Source: Rhizobacter sp.
GTDB taxonomy: Bacteria; Pseudomonadota; Gammaproteobacteria; Burkholderiales; Burkholderiaceae_C
Length of the DNA stretch: 7,926 bases
Assembly: GCA_025360945.1 (NCBI GenBank)
Contig: JANYBE010000205.1
Coordinates: 1 to 7,926 of the forward strand
Reading direction: 5' to 3'
Shown here: piece by piece, positions 1-6,375 of the stretch
Layout: the number at the start of each line of letters is the position of its first letter
How positions within the stretch are numbered: position 1 is the stretch's first letter
Position numbers and translations under genes: made by a program
The notes under the pieces: generated by a model
The model's database searches: none
Told to the model about the DNA's origin: nothing
What the model saw: only the letters and a program-made list of their open reading frames with translations

Positions 1-761
1 TCAAGCTGTCCCTGATGCTCGCCGACGACACGCTGAACTTGGATGCGGTGAGTTCGCTCATCTCGTCCGACATGGCGCTCGCCTCCGCCGTGCTGAAGGC
101 CGTCAACTCCTCGCTGTATGGCCTCTCGGGCCGCGTGCAGAGCGTGCAGCAAGCCATCACCTACATGGGCACGCGCGAAGTCGCCTCGGTGACTTTCGAG
201 ATGGGCCTGCGTGCCGTGTTCCCGCCCGCACCCGAGCTGGAGCCGCTGTGGGAGCGCGCCAGCGTGCGCGGCCTGCTGATGAGCCGCATCGGCCAAGTGC
301 TGAACGTGGACCCGTGGGCGGCGCATTCGGCAGGGCTGTTCGAGGAGTGCGGCAAGGCGGTGCTGTTCCGCCACGCCACCCCGCGCTATCGCGCGATACT
401 GATGGAGGCGGCCGACGACGAGGAGCTGTTGCTGCTCGAGCACGCCGAATTCGGCGTCAGCCACGACGCACTCGGCGCCGCGCTATGCGAGAGCTGGGGC
501 CTCGCGCCGTCGGCGGTCACGAGCGTGCGCTACCACGTGATCGTCAACGCGACGCGCGAGCTGCCGATGCAATTGCCGCGCCGCGGCGTGTGCGCGCTGT
601 CGGCGCTTGCGCATGCCTTGATGACCGACCCGGTGACGCTCGAAGAGGTCGCGCAGGCGGTCGCACCGCAAGCTGGTCTCGAGCCGACGCTGGTGCTGCG
701 CGGCGCGCGCAAGGTGCAAGAAACCATCGAGGCGGCGTTCGCGCGCAAGCAGGCGGCCTAG
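1..761 (+). CDS. HDOD-domain protein, 5'-truncated by the window edge
   Basis: The reading frame is open from the first full codon at base 3 and the first visible ATG (15) is inside the domain, so the true start lies upstream of the window. About 252 residues are visible, ending at TAG 759-761. The stretch LISSDMALASAVLKAVNSSLYG, followed by a SVQQAITYMG-like segment, is the typical start of an HDOD domain. The later HAEFGVSHDALGAAL-ESWGL segment matches the family's second half. HDOD proteins are HD-superfamily relatives that usually lack phosphohydrolase metal ligands and act as cytoplasmic signalling or regulatory modules. Here the usual HD pair before GK reads EE (LFEECGK), in line with a non-catalytic domain. 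It lies 99 bp upstream of soxY on the same strand, and nothing in the sequence ties it to sulfur oxidation. The family call is firm; the specific role is unknown. Confidence 0.85.
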   Translation, partial: KLSLMLADDTLNLDAVSSLISSDMALASAVLKAVNSSLYGLSGRVQSVQQAITYMGTREVASVTFEMGLRAVFPPAPELEPLWERASVRGLLMSRIGQVLNVDPWAAHSAGLFEECGKAVLFRHATPRYRAILMEAADDEELLLLEHAEFGVSHDALGAALCESWGLAPSAVTSVRYHVIVNATRELPMQLPRRGVCALSALAHALMTDPVTLEEVAQAVAPQAGLEPTLVLRGARKVQETIEAAFARKQAA

Positions 762-771
762 TCGCCGGCCC

Positions 772-789
772 CTCGGGAATATCCCTGAG
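772..789. repeat. Small imperfect hairpin after the HDOD gene
   Basis: CTCGGGA (772-778) can pair with TCCCTGAG (782-789) around a 3-nt loop, with one bulged T. It starts 11 nt after the HDOD stop codon. No T-run follows on the plus strand, the next bases being GC-rich, so it is not a standard intrinsic terminator. It might slow or stabilise the 3' end of the upstream message. Seen directly; function is inferred. Confidence 0.35.
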
Positions 790-811
790 CGCGCGCGGGC
801 GCACCCATTCC

Positions 812-835
812 GCCCTAAAGTGCCCTATTGGGCAC
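812..835. promoter_or_regulatory. 10-bp-spaced direct repeat merging into a perfect inverted repeat upstream of soxY
   Basis: GCCCTA occurs at 812-817 and again at 822-827, one helical turn apart. The second copy is also part of a perfect 6-bp inverted repeat, GTGCCC (820-825), TATT, GGGCAC (830-835). The element ends 25 bp before the soxY start and about 11 bp before its ribosome-binding site. That is a suitable place for an operator controlling the sox genes or for an RNA hairpin in the leader. Sox genes are often controlled by a small ArsR-type repressor (SoxR), but no such gene is in the window and I cannot match this element to a known binding motif. No clear -35/-10 pair was recognised. 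Confidence 0.4.
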
Positions 836-860
836 CAATGGCCGTGAAGGGACCGAGCTG

Positions 861-1319
861 ATGCAAACCCGACGAGACATGATGACGCGCAGCGCGGCCG
901 TCGCCGCGCTGCTGGCCGGTGCCGGCGTGCTGCCGGCGCAGGCGCAGAGCGCGTGGAACAAGGTCGCGTTCGAAGGCAAGTCAATCGATGAGGTAGTCAA
1001 GGGCTTGGGTATCTCCAAGCCCGTCGAGAGCAAGGACATCACGTTTACCGCCCCTGACATCGCCGAGAACGGCGCCGTAGTGCCAATCGCGGCCAGCACC
1101 GCGCTGCCCGGCGTCAAGCGCATCGCCTTCTTGGTCGAGAAGAACCCGACCACGTTGGCCGGCTTCTTCGAGTTCACCGACGCTGTCGAAACCAGTGTGG
1201 CCACGCGCATCAAGATGGGCCAGACATCGAACGTGCTTGCGGTCGCGATCATGGGCGATGGCAAGGTGCTGTACGCGCAAAAGGAAGTGAAGGTCACGCT
1301 GGGCGGTTGCGGTGGGTGA
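861..1319 (+). CDS. soxY: SoxY, sulfur-carrier subunit of the Sox thiosulfate-oxidation system
   Basis: SoxY carries sulfur intermediates covalently on a C-terminal cysteine while SoxAX, SoxB and SoxCD process them in the periplasm. The 152-residue product ends in LGGCGG; Cys150 in the GGCGG swinging arm (148-152) is its only cysteine, which is diagnostic. The N-terminus has a twin arginine (TRRDMM), a hydrophobic alanine/leucine stretch and a PAQAQ cleavage region near residue 28, so Tat export is expected, as known for SoxY. The start at 861 is preferred because AAGGGA (847-852) sits 8 nt before it and the Tat signal begins properly there; an in-frame codon at 828 would add 11 residues lacking signal features. 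soxZ follows after 66 bp, a gap that contains a hairpin. Family assignment is very secure. Confidence 0.95.
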   Translation: MQTRRDMMTRSAAVAALLAGAGVLPAQAQSAWNKVAFEGKSIDEVVKGLGISKPVESKDITFTAPDIAENGAVVPIAASTALPGVKRIAFLVEKNPTTLAGFFEFTDAVETSVATRIKMGQTSNVLAVAIMGDGKVLYAQKEVKVTLGGCGG

Positions 1320-1331
1320 GCCCGGACTCGT

Positions 1332-1349
1332 CTTCGCCAGCAGGCGAAG
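1332..1349. repeat. Perfect hairpin in the soxY-soxZ gap
   Basis: CTTCGCC (1332-1338), loop AGCA, GGCGAAG (1343-1349): a perfect 7-bp stem with a 4-nt loop, 12 nt after the soxY stop and 26 nt before the soxZ ribosome-binding site. No T-tract follows, so full termination is unlikely. A position between the first gene and the rest of an operon fits an mRNA-stabilising or processing element that raises SoxY output over the downstream genes. The structure is seen; the role is inferred. Confidence 0.5.
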
Positions 1350-1385
1350 CGGCTGGATTCTGTTGAAGTAGATCAGGAGAAGAAC

Positions 1386-1697
1386 ATGTCCGACCCGATG
1401 CGCATTCGCGCCCAGGTGCAAGGCAGCGGCGCCGTGGTGCGCGTGCTGATGAGCCACGAGATGGAAACCGGTCTGCGCAAGGACGCAGCCGGCAAGACAA
1501 TCCCTGCCTGGCACATCACCGAAGTGACCGCCGCGCTCAACGGCAAGACCGTCCTGACCGCGCAGTGGGGCACTGCGATCGCGAAGAATCCGTTCACGCA
1601 GTTCACCGTGAAGGGCGCGAAGGCGGGCGACAAGGTCAGCATCGGTTGGGTCGACAACCTAGGCGACAAGCGCACCGACGAGGCCACCGTCGCATGA
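1386..1697 (+). CDS. soxZ: SoxZ, partner of the SoxY sulfur carrier
   Basis: SoxZ forms the SoxYZ heterodimer in the periplasm and supplies the scaffold against which the SoxY cysteine arm moves. The 103-residue product has the family's usual length and pattern: it opens MSDPMRIRA, continues with VRVLMSHEMETGLRKD near residues 18-34 and IPAWHIT at 38-44, and ends with an immunoglobulin-like strand (VSIGWVDN) near residues 84-91. It has no signal peptide and no cysteine, as expected, because SoxZ is known to be co-exported with SoxY through the SoxY Tat signal. The start is supported by AGGAGA (1375-1380), 5 nt upstream. Its stop TGA overlaps the soxA start in ATGA, implying translational coupling. 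Confidence 0.95.
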   Translation: MSDPMRIRAQVQGSGAVVRVLMSHEMETGLRKDAAGKTIPAWHITEVTAALNGKTVLTAQWGTAIAKNPFTQFTVKGAKAGDKVSIGWVDNLGDKRTDEATVA

Positions 1698-2500
1698 GGC
1701 AGGCGTTGTTCGGCGTGCTGGCCGCTGTTGTGGCGCTGTTGGTGCCGCTCGGCTCGCGCGCGCAGGCTAGCGCTGCCGACGGTATCGCGCAGTACCGCGC
1801 GCTGCTCGCCGATGGCAACCCGGCCGACCTGTGGGAGACCAAGGGCGAGCTGCTCTGGAAGCAAAAGCGCGGGCCGAAGAACGTCTCGTTCGAGGCCTCC
1901 TGCGATCTGGGCAAGGGTGCGGGCGTCGTGAAGGGCGCGTTCGTTGAGCTGCCGCGCTGGTTCGCCGACACGAAGCGGGTGCAGGATCTCGAATCGCGCC
2001 TGCTCAGCTGCATGGAAGCGCAGGGCTTCAAGGCCGCCGAGATCGCCGCCACGCCGTTCGGACGCGGTGAGCAGGTCAACCTCGAAGCGCTGGTGGCCTT
2101 CATCTCGGCCGAATCGAAGGGCATGAAGTTCAACATCTCGCAGGCCCACCCCGAAGAACGCAGGATGTTCGAGGCCGGCAAGCGCATCTTCTACTTCCGC
2201 GGCGGGCCCTACGATTTCTCATGCGCCTCGTGCCACGGCGAACCTGGCAAGCGCATCCGCTTGCAAGACCTGCCCGATTTGACGAAGAACCCGGGCGATG
2301 GCATCGGCTTCGCCGCGTGGCCGGCGTACCGCGTGTCCAGTGGCGAGCTCTGGAGCATGCAGCGGCGGCTCAATGACTGCTACCGTCAGCAGCGCTTCCC
2401 GTTCCCCGGCTATGCGTCGGACGCGACCATCGCGCTGGCGACCTTCATGGGCGTGCAAGGCAGCGGGGCGGTCTCGATCGCGCCGTCGATCAAACGGTGA
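1694..2500 (+). CDS. soxA: SoxA, mono-heme cytochrome c subunit of the SoxAX thiosulfate-binding enzyme
   Basis: With SoxX, SoxA forms the periplasmic cytochrome that oxidatively conjugates thiosulfate to the SoxY cysteine. The 268-residue precursor starts with a Sec-type signal (hydrophobic core about 4-19, cleavage probably after SRAQA near residue 25). One haem site is present, CASCH at 177-181. The motif MQRRLNDCYRQ (222-232) holds Cys229, corresponding to the cysteine that becomes a persulfide haem ligand in characterised SoxA. The N-terminal domain lacks a CxxCH but keeps Cys70 and Cys106, which probably form a disulfide where di-haem SoxA proteins bind a second haem. This indicates the type with one haem in each of SoxA and SoxX. 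The ATG at 1694 overlaps the soxZ stop; GAGG lies 10 nt upstream. A longer in-frame extension back into soxZ has no support. Confidence 0.94.
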   Translation: MRQALFGVLAAVVALLVPLGSRAQASAADGIAQYRALLADGNPADLWETKGELLWKQKRGPKNVSFEASCDLGKGAGVVKGAFVELPRWFADTKRVQDLESRLLSCMEAQGFKAAEIAATPFGRGEQVNLEALVAFISAESKGMKFNISQAHPEERRMFEAGKRIFYFRGGPYDFSCASCHGEPGKRIRLQDLPDLTKNPGDGIGFAAWPAYRVSSGELWSMQRRLNDCYRQQRFPFPGYASDATIALATFMGVQGSGAVSIAPSIKR

Positions 2501-2505
2501 ACACG

Positions 2506-3132
2506 ATGAAGATCACGTACCTCGCCGCCGCCGCGTTGCTTGCCGGTTGCGCCACCGCACCGAGTCCGTATGAGCTCGATCAGCTCGCGCACGACATCAT
2601 GAAGTCGTCGTTTCGCGAGCAGGGTATCGCCAAACTCGACCGGCTCACGCAGGACGAGTTGCAGCAGGCCTGCTCGGGCGAGAAGCCGCCGGGCGACGAC
2701 GTGGTCAAGCGCCTCGAGGGGGTGCAGCTCGCGGCCGTGAAGTGGCCGGCCGACGGTGTCTACCTCGGCGACTGGCGCGAAGGCGAAAAGCTTGCGCAGA
2801 ATGGCCGCGGCATGACCTGGACCGACCCGGCCGGCGTGCCCAGTGGCGGCAATTGCTACAACTGCCACCAGATTGCCAAGGCCGAGATCTCGTACGGAAC
2901 GATCGGTCCGAGCCTCTACCAGTACGGCAAGCTGCGCGGCATCAGCGACCCGGGCGCGCCGGCCTCAGCCGAGATGGTCAGGTACACCTGGGGCAAGCTG
3001 TGGAACGCGAAGGCCACCAACGCCTGCTCGAACATGCCGCGCTTTGGCCATGCCGGGGTGCTCACGGCAGCGCAGATTCGCGACCTGATGGCGCTGCTGC
3101 TCGACCCGAAGTCGCCGGTCAACGCGCAGTAG
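2506..3132 (+). CDS. soxX: SoxX, mono-heme cytochrome c subunit of SoxAX, predicted lipoprotein
   Basis: SoxX receives electrons released at the SoxA active site and passes them to the respiratory chain. From ATG 2506 the product has 208 residues. The haem site is CYNCH (117-121); Met177 in NMPRFGH is the likely sixth haem ligand. The N-terminus, MKITYLAAAALLAGC, is a lipoprotein signal with lipobox LAGC, so the mature protein should be lipid-anchored at Cys15. Roughly 70 residues, including Cys56, lie between the anchor and the cytochrome domain, making this longer than the compact SoxX proteins. The start at 2506 is chosen because GGTGA (2496-2500) is an ideal ribosome-binding site 5 nt upstream; an in-frame GTG at 2497 lies inside that site. 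The gene ends 14 bp inside the converging protease gene. No soxB follows. Confidence 0.92.
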   Translation: MKITYLAAAALLAGCATAPSPYELDQLAHDIMKSSFREQGIAKLDRLTQDELQQACSGEKPPGDDVVKRLEGVQLAAVKWPADGVYLGDWREGEKLAQNGRGMTWTDPAGVPSGGNCYNCHQIAKAEISYGTIGPSLYQYGKLRGISDPGAPASAEMVRYTWGKLWNAKATNACSNMPRFGHAGVLTAAQIRDLMALLLDPKSPVNAQ

Positions 3133-3979
3133 CGGCGACCACCGCGGCTGCGTCGGAACCGCGCCGCCAGCGCGGCGCGATGAAGTGCCCGCGCTGCGCC
3201 GCGAGCTTCAGCAACCCGCCTGCGAGCGCGACGGAGACGAAGACGGCGACGACCGAGGCCTCCGCGCCGAAGATGCCGCCCGACAGCCATTCGGGCCCGC
3301 TTAGCGTGCCATCGAACAAGCCCCTCGAGGAGAGGCCCGACACCGGCACGCTGAACACGCCGCCTTGCGTGAAGTTCCAGCCGACGTGGATGCCGATCGG
3401 CAGCCACAGCCGCCGCGTCACGAGGTAGGCCCCGGCCAGCATGACGCCGGCCTCGAAAATGATGGACACGGCGCCGAGCAGAGTTGCGCGGGGGTTCACC
3501 AGGTGGACCAGGCCAAACAGCAGGGCCGAGATCATTAGCGCAAGCAAGGTCCCCAGCGAGCTTTCGGTGATGCGAAAGATCACGCCGCGGAACATGATCT
3601 CCTCGATCACGCCGGGACCGATCGCCATCGCCAGTGGGACGATCAGCACCGACAGATCGCGCGTGCCCTGGATGCGGTAAGCGCCGAGCGCCGCGAGCAC
3701 CGCGATGGTCGTGCCAAACAGCGCGGCCCCGATCAGCAGCCCGGCCGCAAGTTCCCTGAGTGCGCCGCGGCGGCCGAACTCGACCAACGGCCGGCGTTCG
3801 ATCAGACGCACATACGCAGCGTAGGCGGCTCCGCCGAGCACGCACGCCGCGAGTGCCGACAGGCTCGCCGAGGCCATCGGGCCGAGGCTGCGCACGAAGC
3901 GCGGCACGCAGAGCTCGGCGATGAACGCCGGCACGACGAACACGAGGGCGAGTAACAGGCGAACGATGGCGTATTTCAT
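3119..3979 (-). CDS. CPBP family intramembrane glutamic endopeptidase (CAAX protease-like)
   Basis: The 286-residue product is a multi-pass inner-membrane protein with about six to eight hydrophobic segments, for example residues 5-25, 38-57, 78-98, 110-125, 145-160, 170-188 and 241-259. It carries the three family motifs in order: EExxxR (Glu126, Glu127, Arg131), FxxxH (Phe155, His159) and HxxxN (His198, Asn202). These form the intramembrane active site in CPBP/Abi proteins, related to eukaryotic Rce1. Bacterial members cleave or mature membrane substrates, or serve in peptide immunity; the substrate here is unknown. The C-terminal part (GPEWLSGGIFGAEAS, 228-242) is also typical. It runs opposite to soxX and overlaps its last 14 bp, and is divergent from the acyl-CoA synthetase gene, so a sulfur role is not implied. 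The ribosome-binding site is weak. Confidence 0.88.
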   Translation of the reverse strand: MKYAIVRLLLALVFVVPAFIAELCVPRFVRSLGPMASASLSALAACVLGGAAYAAYVRLIERRPLVEFGRRGALRELAAGLLIGAALFGTTIAVLAALGAYRIQGTRDLSVLIVPLAMAIGPGVIEEIMFRGVIFRITESSLGTLLALMISALLFGLVHLVNPRATLLGAVSIIFEAGVMLAGAYLVTRRLWLPIGIHVGWNFTQGGVFSVPVSGLSSRGLFDGTLSGPEWLSGGIFGAEASVVAVFVSVALAGGLLKLAAQRGHFIAPRWRRGSDAAAVVAATAR

Positions 3980-4104
3980 CGGCCCGCATTCTCGCCGAGT
4001 CGCGTCACCGGGTTGTCCCGGCCTTGGAGCCCGGCGCCGAATACCCTACCGTACCGGGCGCCACCCGGCGGGCAAGTGGCCGAGCTGTCAACTGGACTGT
4101 TCCG
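3980..4104. promoter_or_regulatory. Divergent intergenic region between protease and acyl-CoA synthetase genes
   Basis: This 125-bp gap must hold the leaders of both divergent genes. I see a spaced inverted repeat, GCCCGG (4029-4034) and CCGGGC (4054-4059), flanking an AATACCCTACC segment. A very weak promoter-like pair, TTGGAG (4024-4029) and TACCGT (4047-4052) with 17-bp spacing, lies within it on the plus strand. Neither element is convincing alone. Confidence 0.25.
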
Positions 4105-5799
4105 ATGTCTTCTACAACCCGTGCAAACACTGTCGCCGACGATGCCCTCGCCCTGCAGCGCCTCTTCCATTGGGAAGCCGCCGAGCCCAACCGCGTCGTC
4201 CTGACCCAGCCGCTGGGCGGCGGTGCAGTGCGCGACTACACCTGGGCGCAGGTGATGGACGAAACGCGCCGCATGGCCGCGCAGCTGCAAGGCCTGGGGT
4301 TCGAACCCGGCAGCCGCATCGCGATCCTGTCCAAGAACTGCGCACACTGGCTGATGTGCGACTTCGCGATCTGGATGGCGGGCTTCGTCTCGGTGCCGCT
4401 GTACCCGACGCTTGCGGCCGGCACGATCCGCCAGATCATCGAGCACAGCGAGGCCCGGCTGCTGTTCGTCGGCAAGCTCGACGGCTGGGACAACATGAAA
4501 TCTGGCGTGCCCGCAGGACTGCCGTGCATCAGCATGCCGTTGTCGCCACCGAACGAATTCACGCGCTGGGAAGATGTGGTCAAGGCGACTGCGCCGCTGC
4601 AAGGCAAGCCGGTGCGCGCGGGCAGTGAGCTCGCGACCATCATGTACACCTCGGGCACGACCGGCATGCCCAAGGGCGTGATGCACAGCTTCGCGACCTT
4701 CGCGTGGTCGATCGAAGGCGCGCTGCGGCGCATGCCTTTGCGTGCAGACACACGCATGCTGTCGTACTTGCCGCTCGCGCACGTGGCCGAGCGCACGCTG
4801 GTCGAGCACGGGCTGCTCGCGACCTCGATGCGGGTCTACTTCGCCGAGAGCCTCGACACCTTCATCGCCGACCTGCAGCGCGCGCGGCCGACGGCGTTTT
4901 TCTCGGTGCCGCGACTGTGGGTCAAGTTCCAGCAGGGCGCGCAGTCGAAGATGGCGGCCGAGAAGCTGGCGCGGCTGCTGAAGATCCCGCTGCTGGGCCG
5001 CGTCGTCGCGAAGAAGGTGCGTGCCGCGCTGGGCCTGGACCAATGCACGCTCGCCGCCGGCGGCGCCGCGCCGATGCCTCCCGAGCTGCTGCACTGGTAC
5101 GAGAGCATCGGCCTGCCGATCATCGAGGTCTATGGGATGACAGAGAACTGCGGCGTCTCGCACGCCACGCTGCCCGGCGTGCAGCGCCCCGGGACGGTTG
5201 GCAAGGCCTACGACGGCGTGCAATGCCGGCTCGATCCGAGCTCCGGCGAGATCCAGATGAAGAGCCCGGGCCTGATGCTCGGCTATTACAAGGAGCCAGC
5301 CCTCACGCGCGCCGCCTTCACCAAGGATGGCTGGCTGCACACCGGCGACAAGGGCCAGCACGACGCCGAAGGCAATCTGCGCATCACCGGACGCGTGAAG
5401 GATCTGTTCAAGACCAGCAAGGGCAAGTACGTGGCGCCCGCGCCGATCGAAGACAAGCTCGTGATGAACGGCGCGGTCGAGGCCTGCATCGTCACCGGTG
5501 CCAACCTCGCCCAGCCGCTGGGCCTCGTGATGCTGAATGCCGAGGCTGCCAAGCGTGCCGAAGACAGCGGTGGACGCGCCGCGATGGATGTTTCGCTCGC
5601 AGCGCACCTCGACGCGATCAACGCCCGCCTCGACCCGCACGAGCAGCTCGACTGCCTTGTGGTCGTGAAGGAGCCGTGGACGGTGGACAATGGGCTCATT
5701 ACGCCGACCTTCAAGGTCAAGCGCAACCGGATTGAAGAGGTCTACGGGCCGATGTTCGAGCGCTGGACGAACGCGCACCAGCGCGTCGTGTGGCAGTGA
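4105..5799 (+). CDS. AMP-forming long-chain fatty acyl-CoA synthetase (AMP-binding protein)
   Basis: This enzyme family activates a carboxylic acid, usually a long-chain fatty acid, with ATP to an acyl-adenylate and transfers it to CoA in the cytoplasm. From ATG 4105 the product has 564 residues. All adenylation core motifs are visible: phosphate loop YTSGTTGMPKG (181-191), adenine motif YGMTE (343-347), GWLHTGD with Asp415 (409-415), hinge region GRVKDLFKTSKGKY with Arg430, and the C-terminal PTFKVKR (534-540) with candidate catalytic lysines 537 and 539. The overall pattern resembles long-chain rather than acetate-type ligases; the substrate cannot be read from sequence. The ORF is open to 4024, but the extra 27 residues are low-complexity and unlike the family, so 4105 is preferred; TGGA 8 nt upstream is a weak ribosome-binding site. 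The gene converges on the MBL pseudogene. Confidence 0.88.
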   Translation: MSSTTRANTVADDALALQRLFHWEAAEPNRVVLTQPLGGGAVRDYTWAQVMDETRRMAAQLQGLGFEPGSRIAILSKNCAHWLMCDFAIWMAGFVSVPLYPTLAAGTIRQIIEHSEARLLFVGKLDGWDNMKSGVPAGLPCISMPLSPPNEFTRWEDVVKATAPLQGKPVRAGSELATIMYTSGTTGMPKGVMHSFATFAWSIEGALRRMPLRADTRMLSYLPLAHVAERTLVEHGLLATSMRVYFAESLDTFIADLQRARPTAFFSVPRLWVKFQQGAQSKMAAEKLARLLKIPLLGRVVAKKVRAALGLDQCTLAAGGAAPMPPELLHWYESIGLPIIEVYGMTENCGVSHATLPGVQRPGTVGKAYDGVQCRLDPSSGEIQMKSPGLMLGYYKEPALTRAAFTKDGWLHTGDKGQHDAEGNLRITGRVKDLFKTSKGKYVAPAPIEDKLVMNGAVEACIVTGANLAQPLGLVMLNAEAAKRAEDSGGRAAMDVSLAAHLDAINARLDPHEQLDCLVVVKEPWTVDNGLITPTFKVKRNRIEEVYGPMFERWTNAHQRVVWQ

Positions 5800-5812
5800 A
5801 CAGCGCTCTCGG

Positions 5813-6344
5813 CTTTTGCTGCTCCATCAGCACGAAGTGTTGTAGGCGTTCATCCGGTTCGCCGCCGCTGAACAGCGGCAATGCGCCAAAGCGCGACCAG
5901 TCGGTAGCGGCGTAGGCAGTCGTCGAACGGCGTCATCTCCTTGGCGGCCGCGCCCATCGTCTGGCGCAGCTCGGCGAGATAGTCGATCGTGCGCTGCAGG
6001 TCTTCGCGCACCTGCGTCGAGTGCGGGCCATGGCCGCCGGGCACGATGACCTTCGCGGGCTGCGCGAGCAGGCGCTCGAACAGTGCGATTACCGGCTTCG
6101 GTGTGATCGCGGCGATGGTCTTGAGCAACTACCGCGCCATCTTCGGGGAGCCGAGCGCCTCGATCACGACGACGCCCTCTGGCGTGACGACGAGACCAGC
6201 GTTCGAGATGAAGTTGCGGTTCGATGGGCTGCCCAGCGTGGCCTGGCCTTACCCATACCGTAGGTTCGGCGCGACCTGGACGGCGCGCATTTCGGGCGCG
6301 TCTTCGGCGCGGGCTCCGAGCGTGATGAACGCGACCAGCGTCAG
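5813..6344 (-). pseudogene. Decayed secreted MBL-fold metallohydrolase (SoxH/quinoprotein-associated type)
   Basis: Reading the minus strand, a GGGAGG site (6353-6358) is followed by CTG 6344, probably replacing an ATG, then a signal-like segment LTLVAFITLGARA and EDAP. The same frame continues as VQVAPNL, then TAA (6251-6249), GQATLGSPSNRNFISNAGLV, VVTPEGVVVIEALGSPKMAR, TAG (6131-6129) and LLKTIAAITPKPV. The next expected segment, the HxHxDH zinc site, is missing: the frame jumps near 6085-6093 directly to FERLLAQPAKVIVPGGHGPHS of the C-terminal part. A +1 shift near 5918 follows, after which AYAATDWSRFGALPLFSGG can be read in another frame. Two nonsense codons, an internal deletion of the active site and a frameshift make function impossible. 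It lies 31 nt behind the intact MBL gene on the same strand. MBL membership is firm; the SoxH-like subtype is inferred from the N-terminal pattern and sox context. Confidence 0.82.
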
Positions 6345-6375
6345 GAAGCCGGCCTCCCAGAATCGCGCCCCCGGC

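Noticed and set aside
829..845. Possible sigma-54 promoter (TTGGGCACCAATGGCC)
   Set aside because: The required GG-N10-GC spacing is not met in either possible register.
828..860. Earlier in-frame start for soxY
   Set aside because: The 11 added residues break the Tat-signal layout, and the codon sits inside the palindrome; ATG 861 has a good ribosome-binding site.
2916..3989. Second minus-strand frame over the CPBP protease
   Set aside because: Arg-rich product without hydrophobic segments; the protease frame holds all three family motifs and the membrane segments.
3976..5778. A 600-codon open frame on the minus strand opposite the acyl-CoA synthetase gene
   Set aside because: It is composition-driven: rich in Arg, His, Ala and Gly, with no recognisable motif, while the plus strand has every adenylation motif. 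Such long antisense frames are expected in GC-rich DNA.
5800..5850. Terminator between the acyl-CoA synthetase gene and the converging pseudogene
   Set aside because: The TTTT near 5814 is not preceded by a stable stem, and CAGC/GCTG pairings here are too short.
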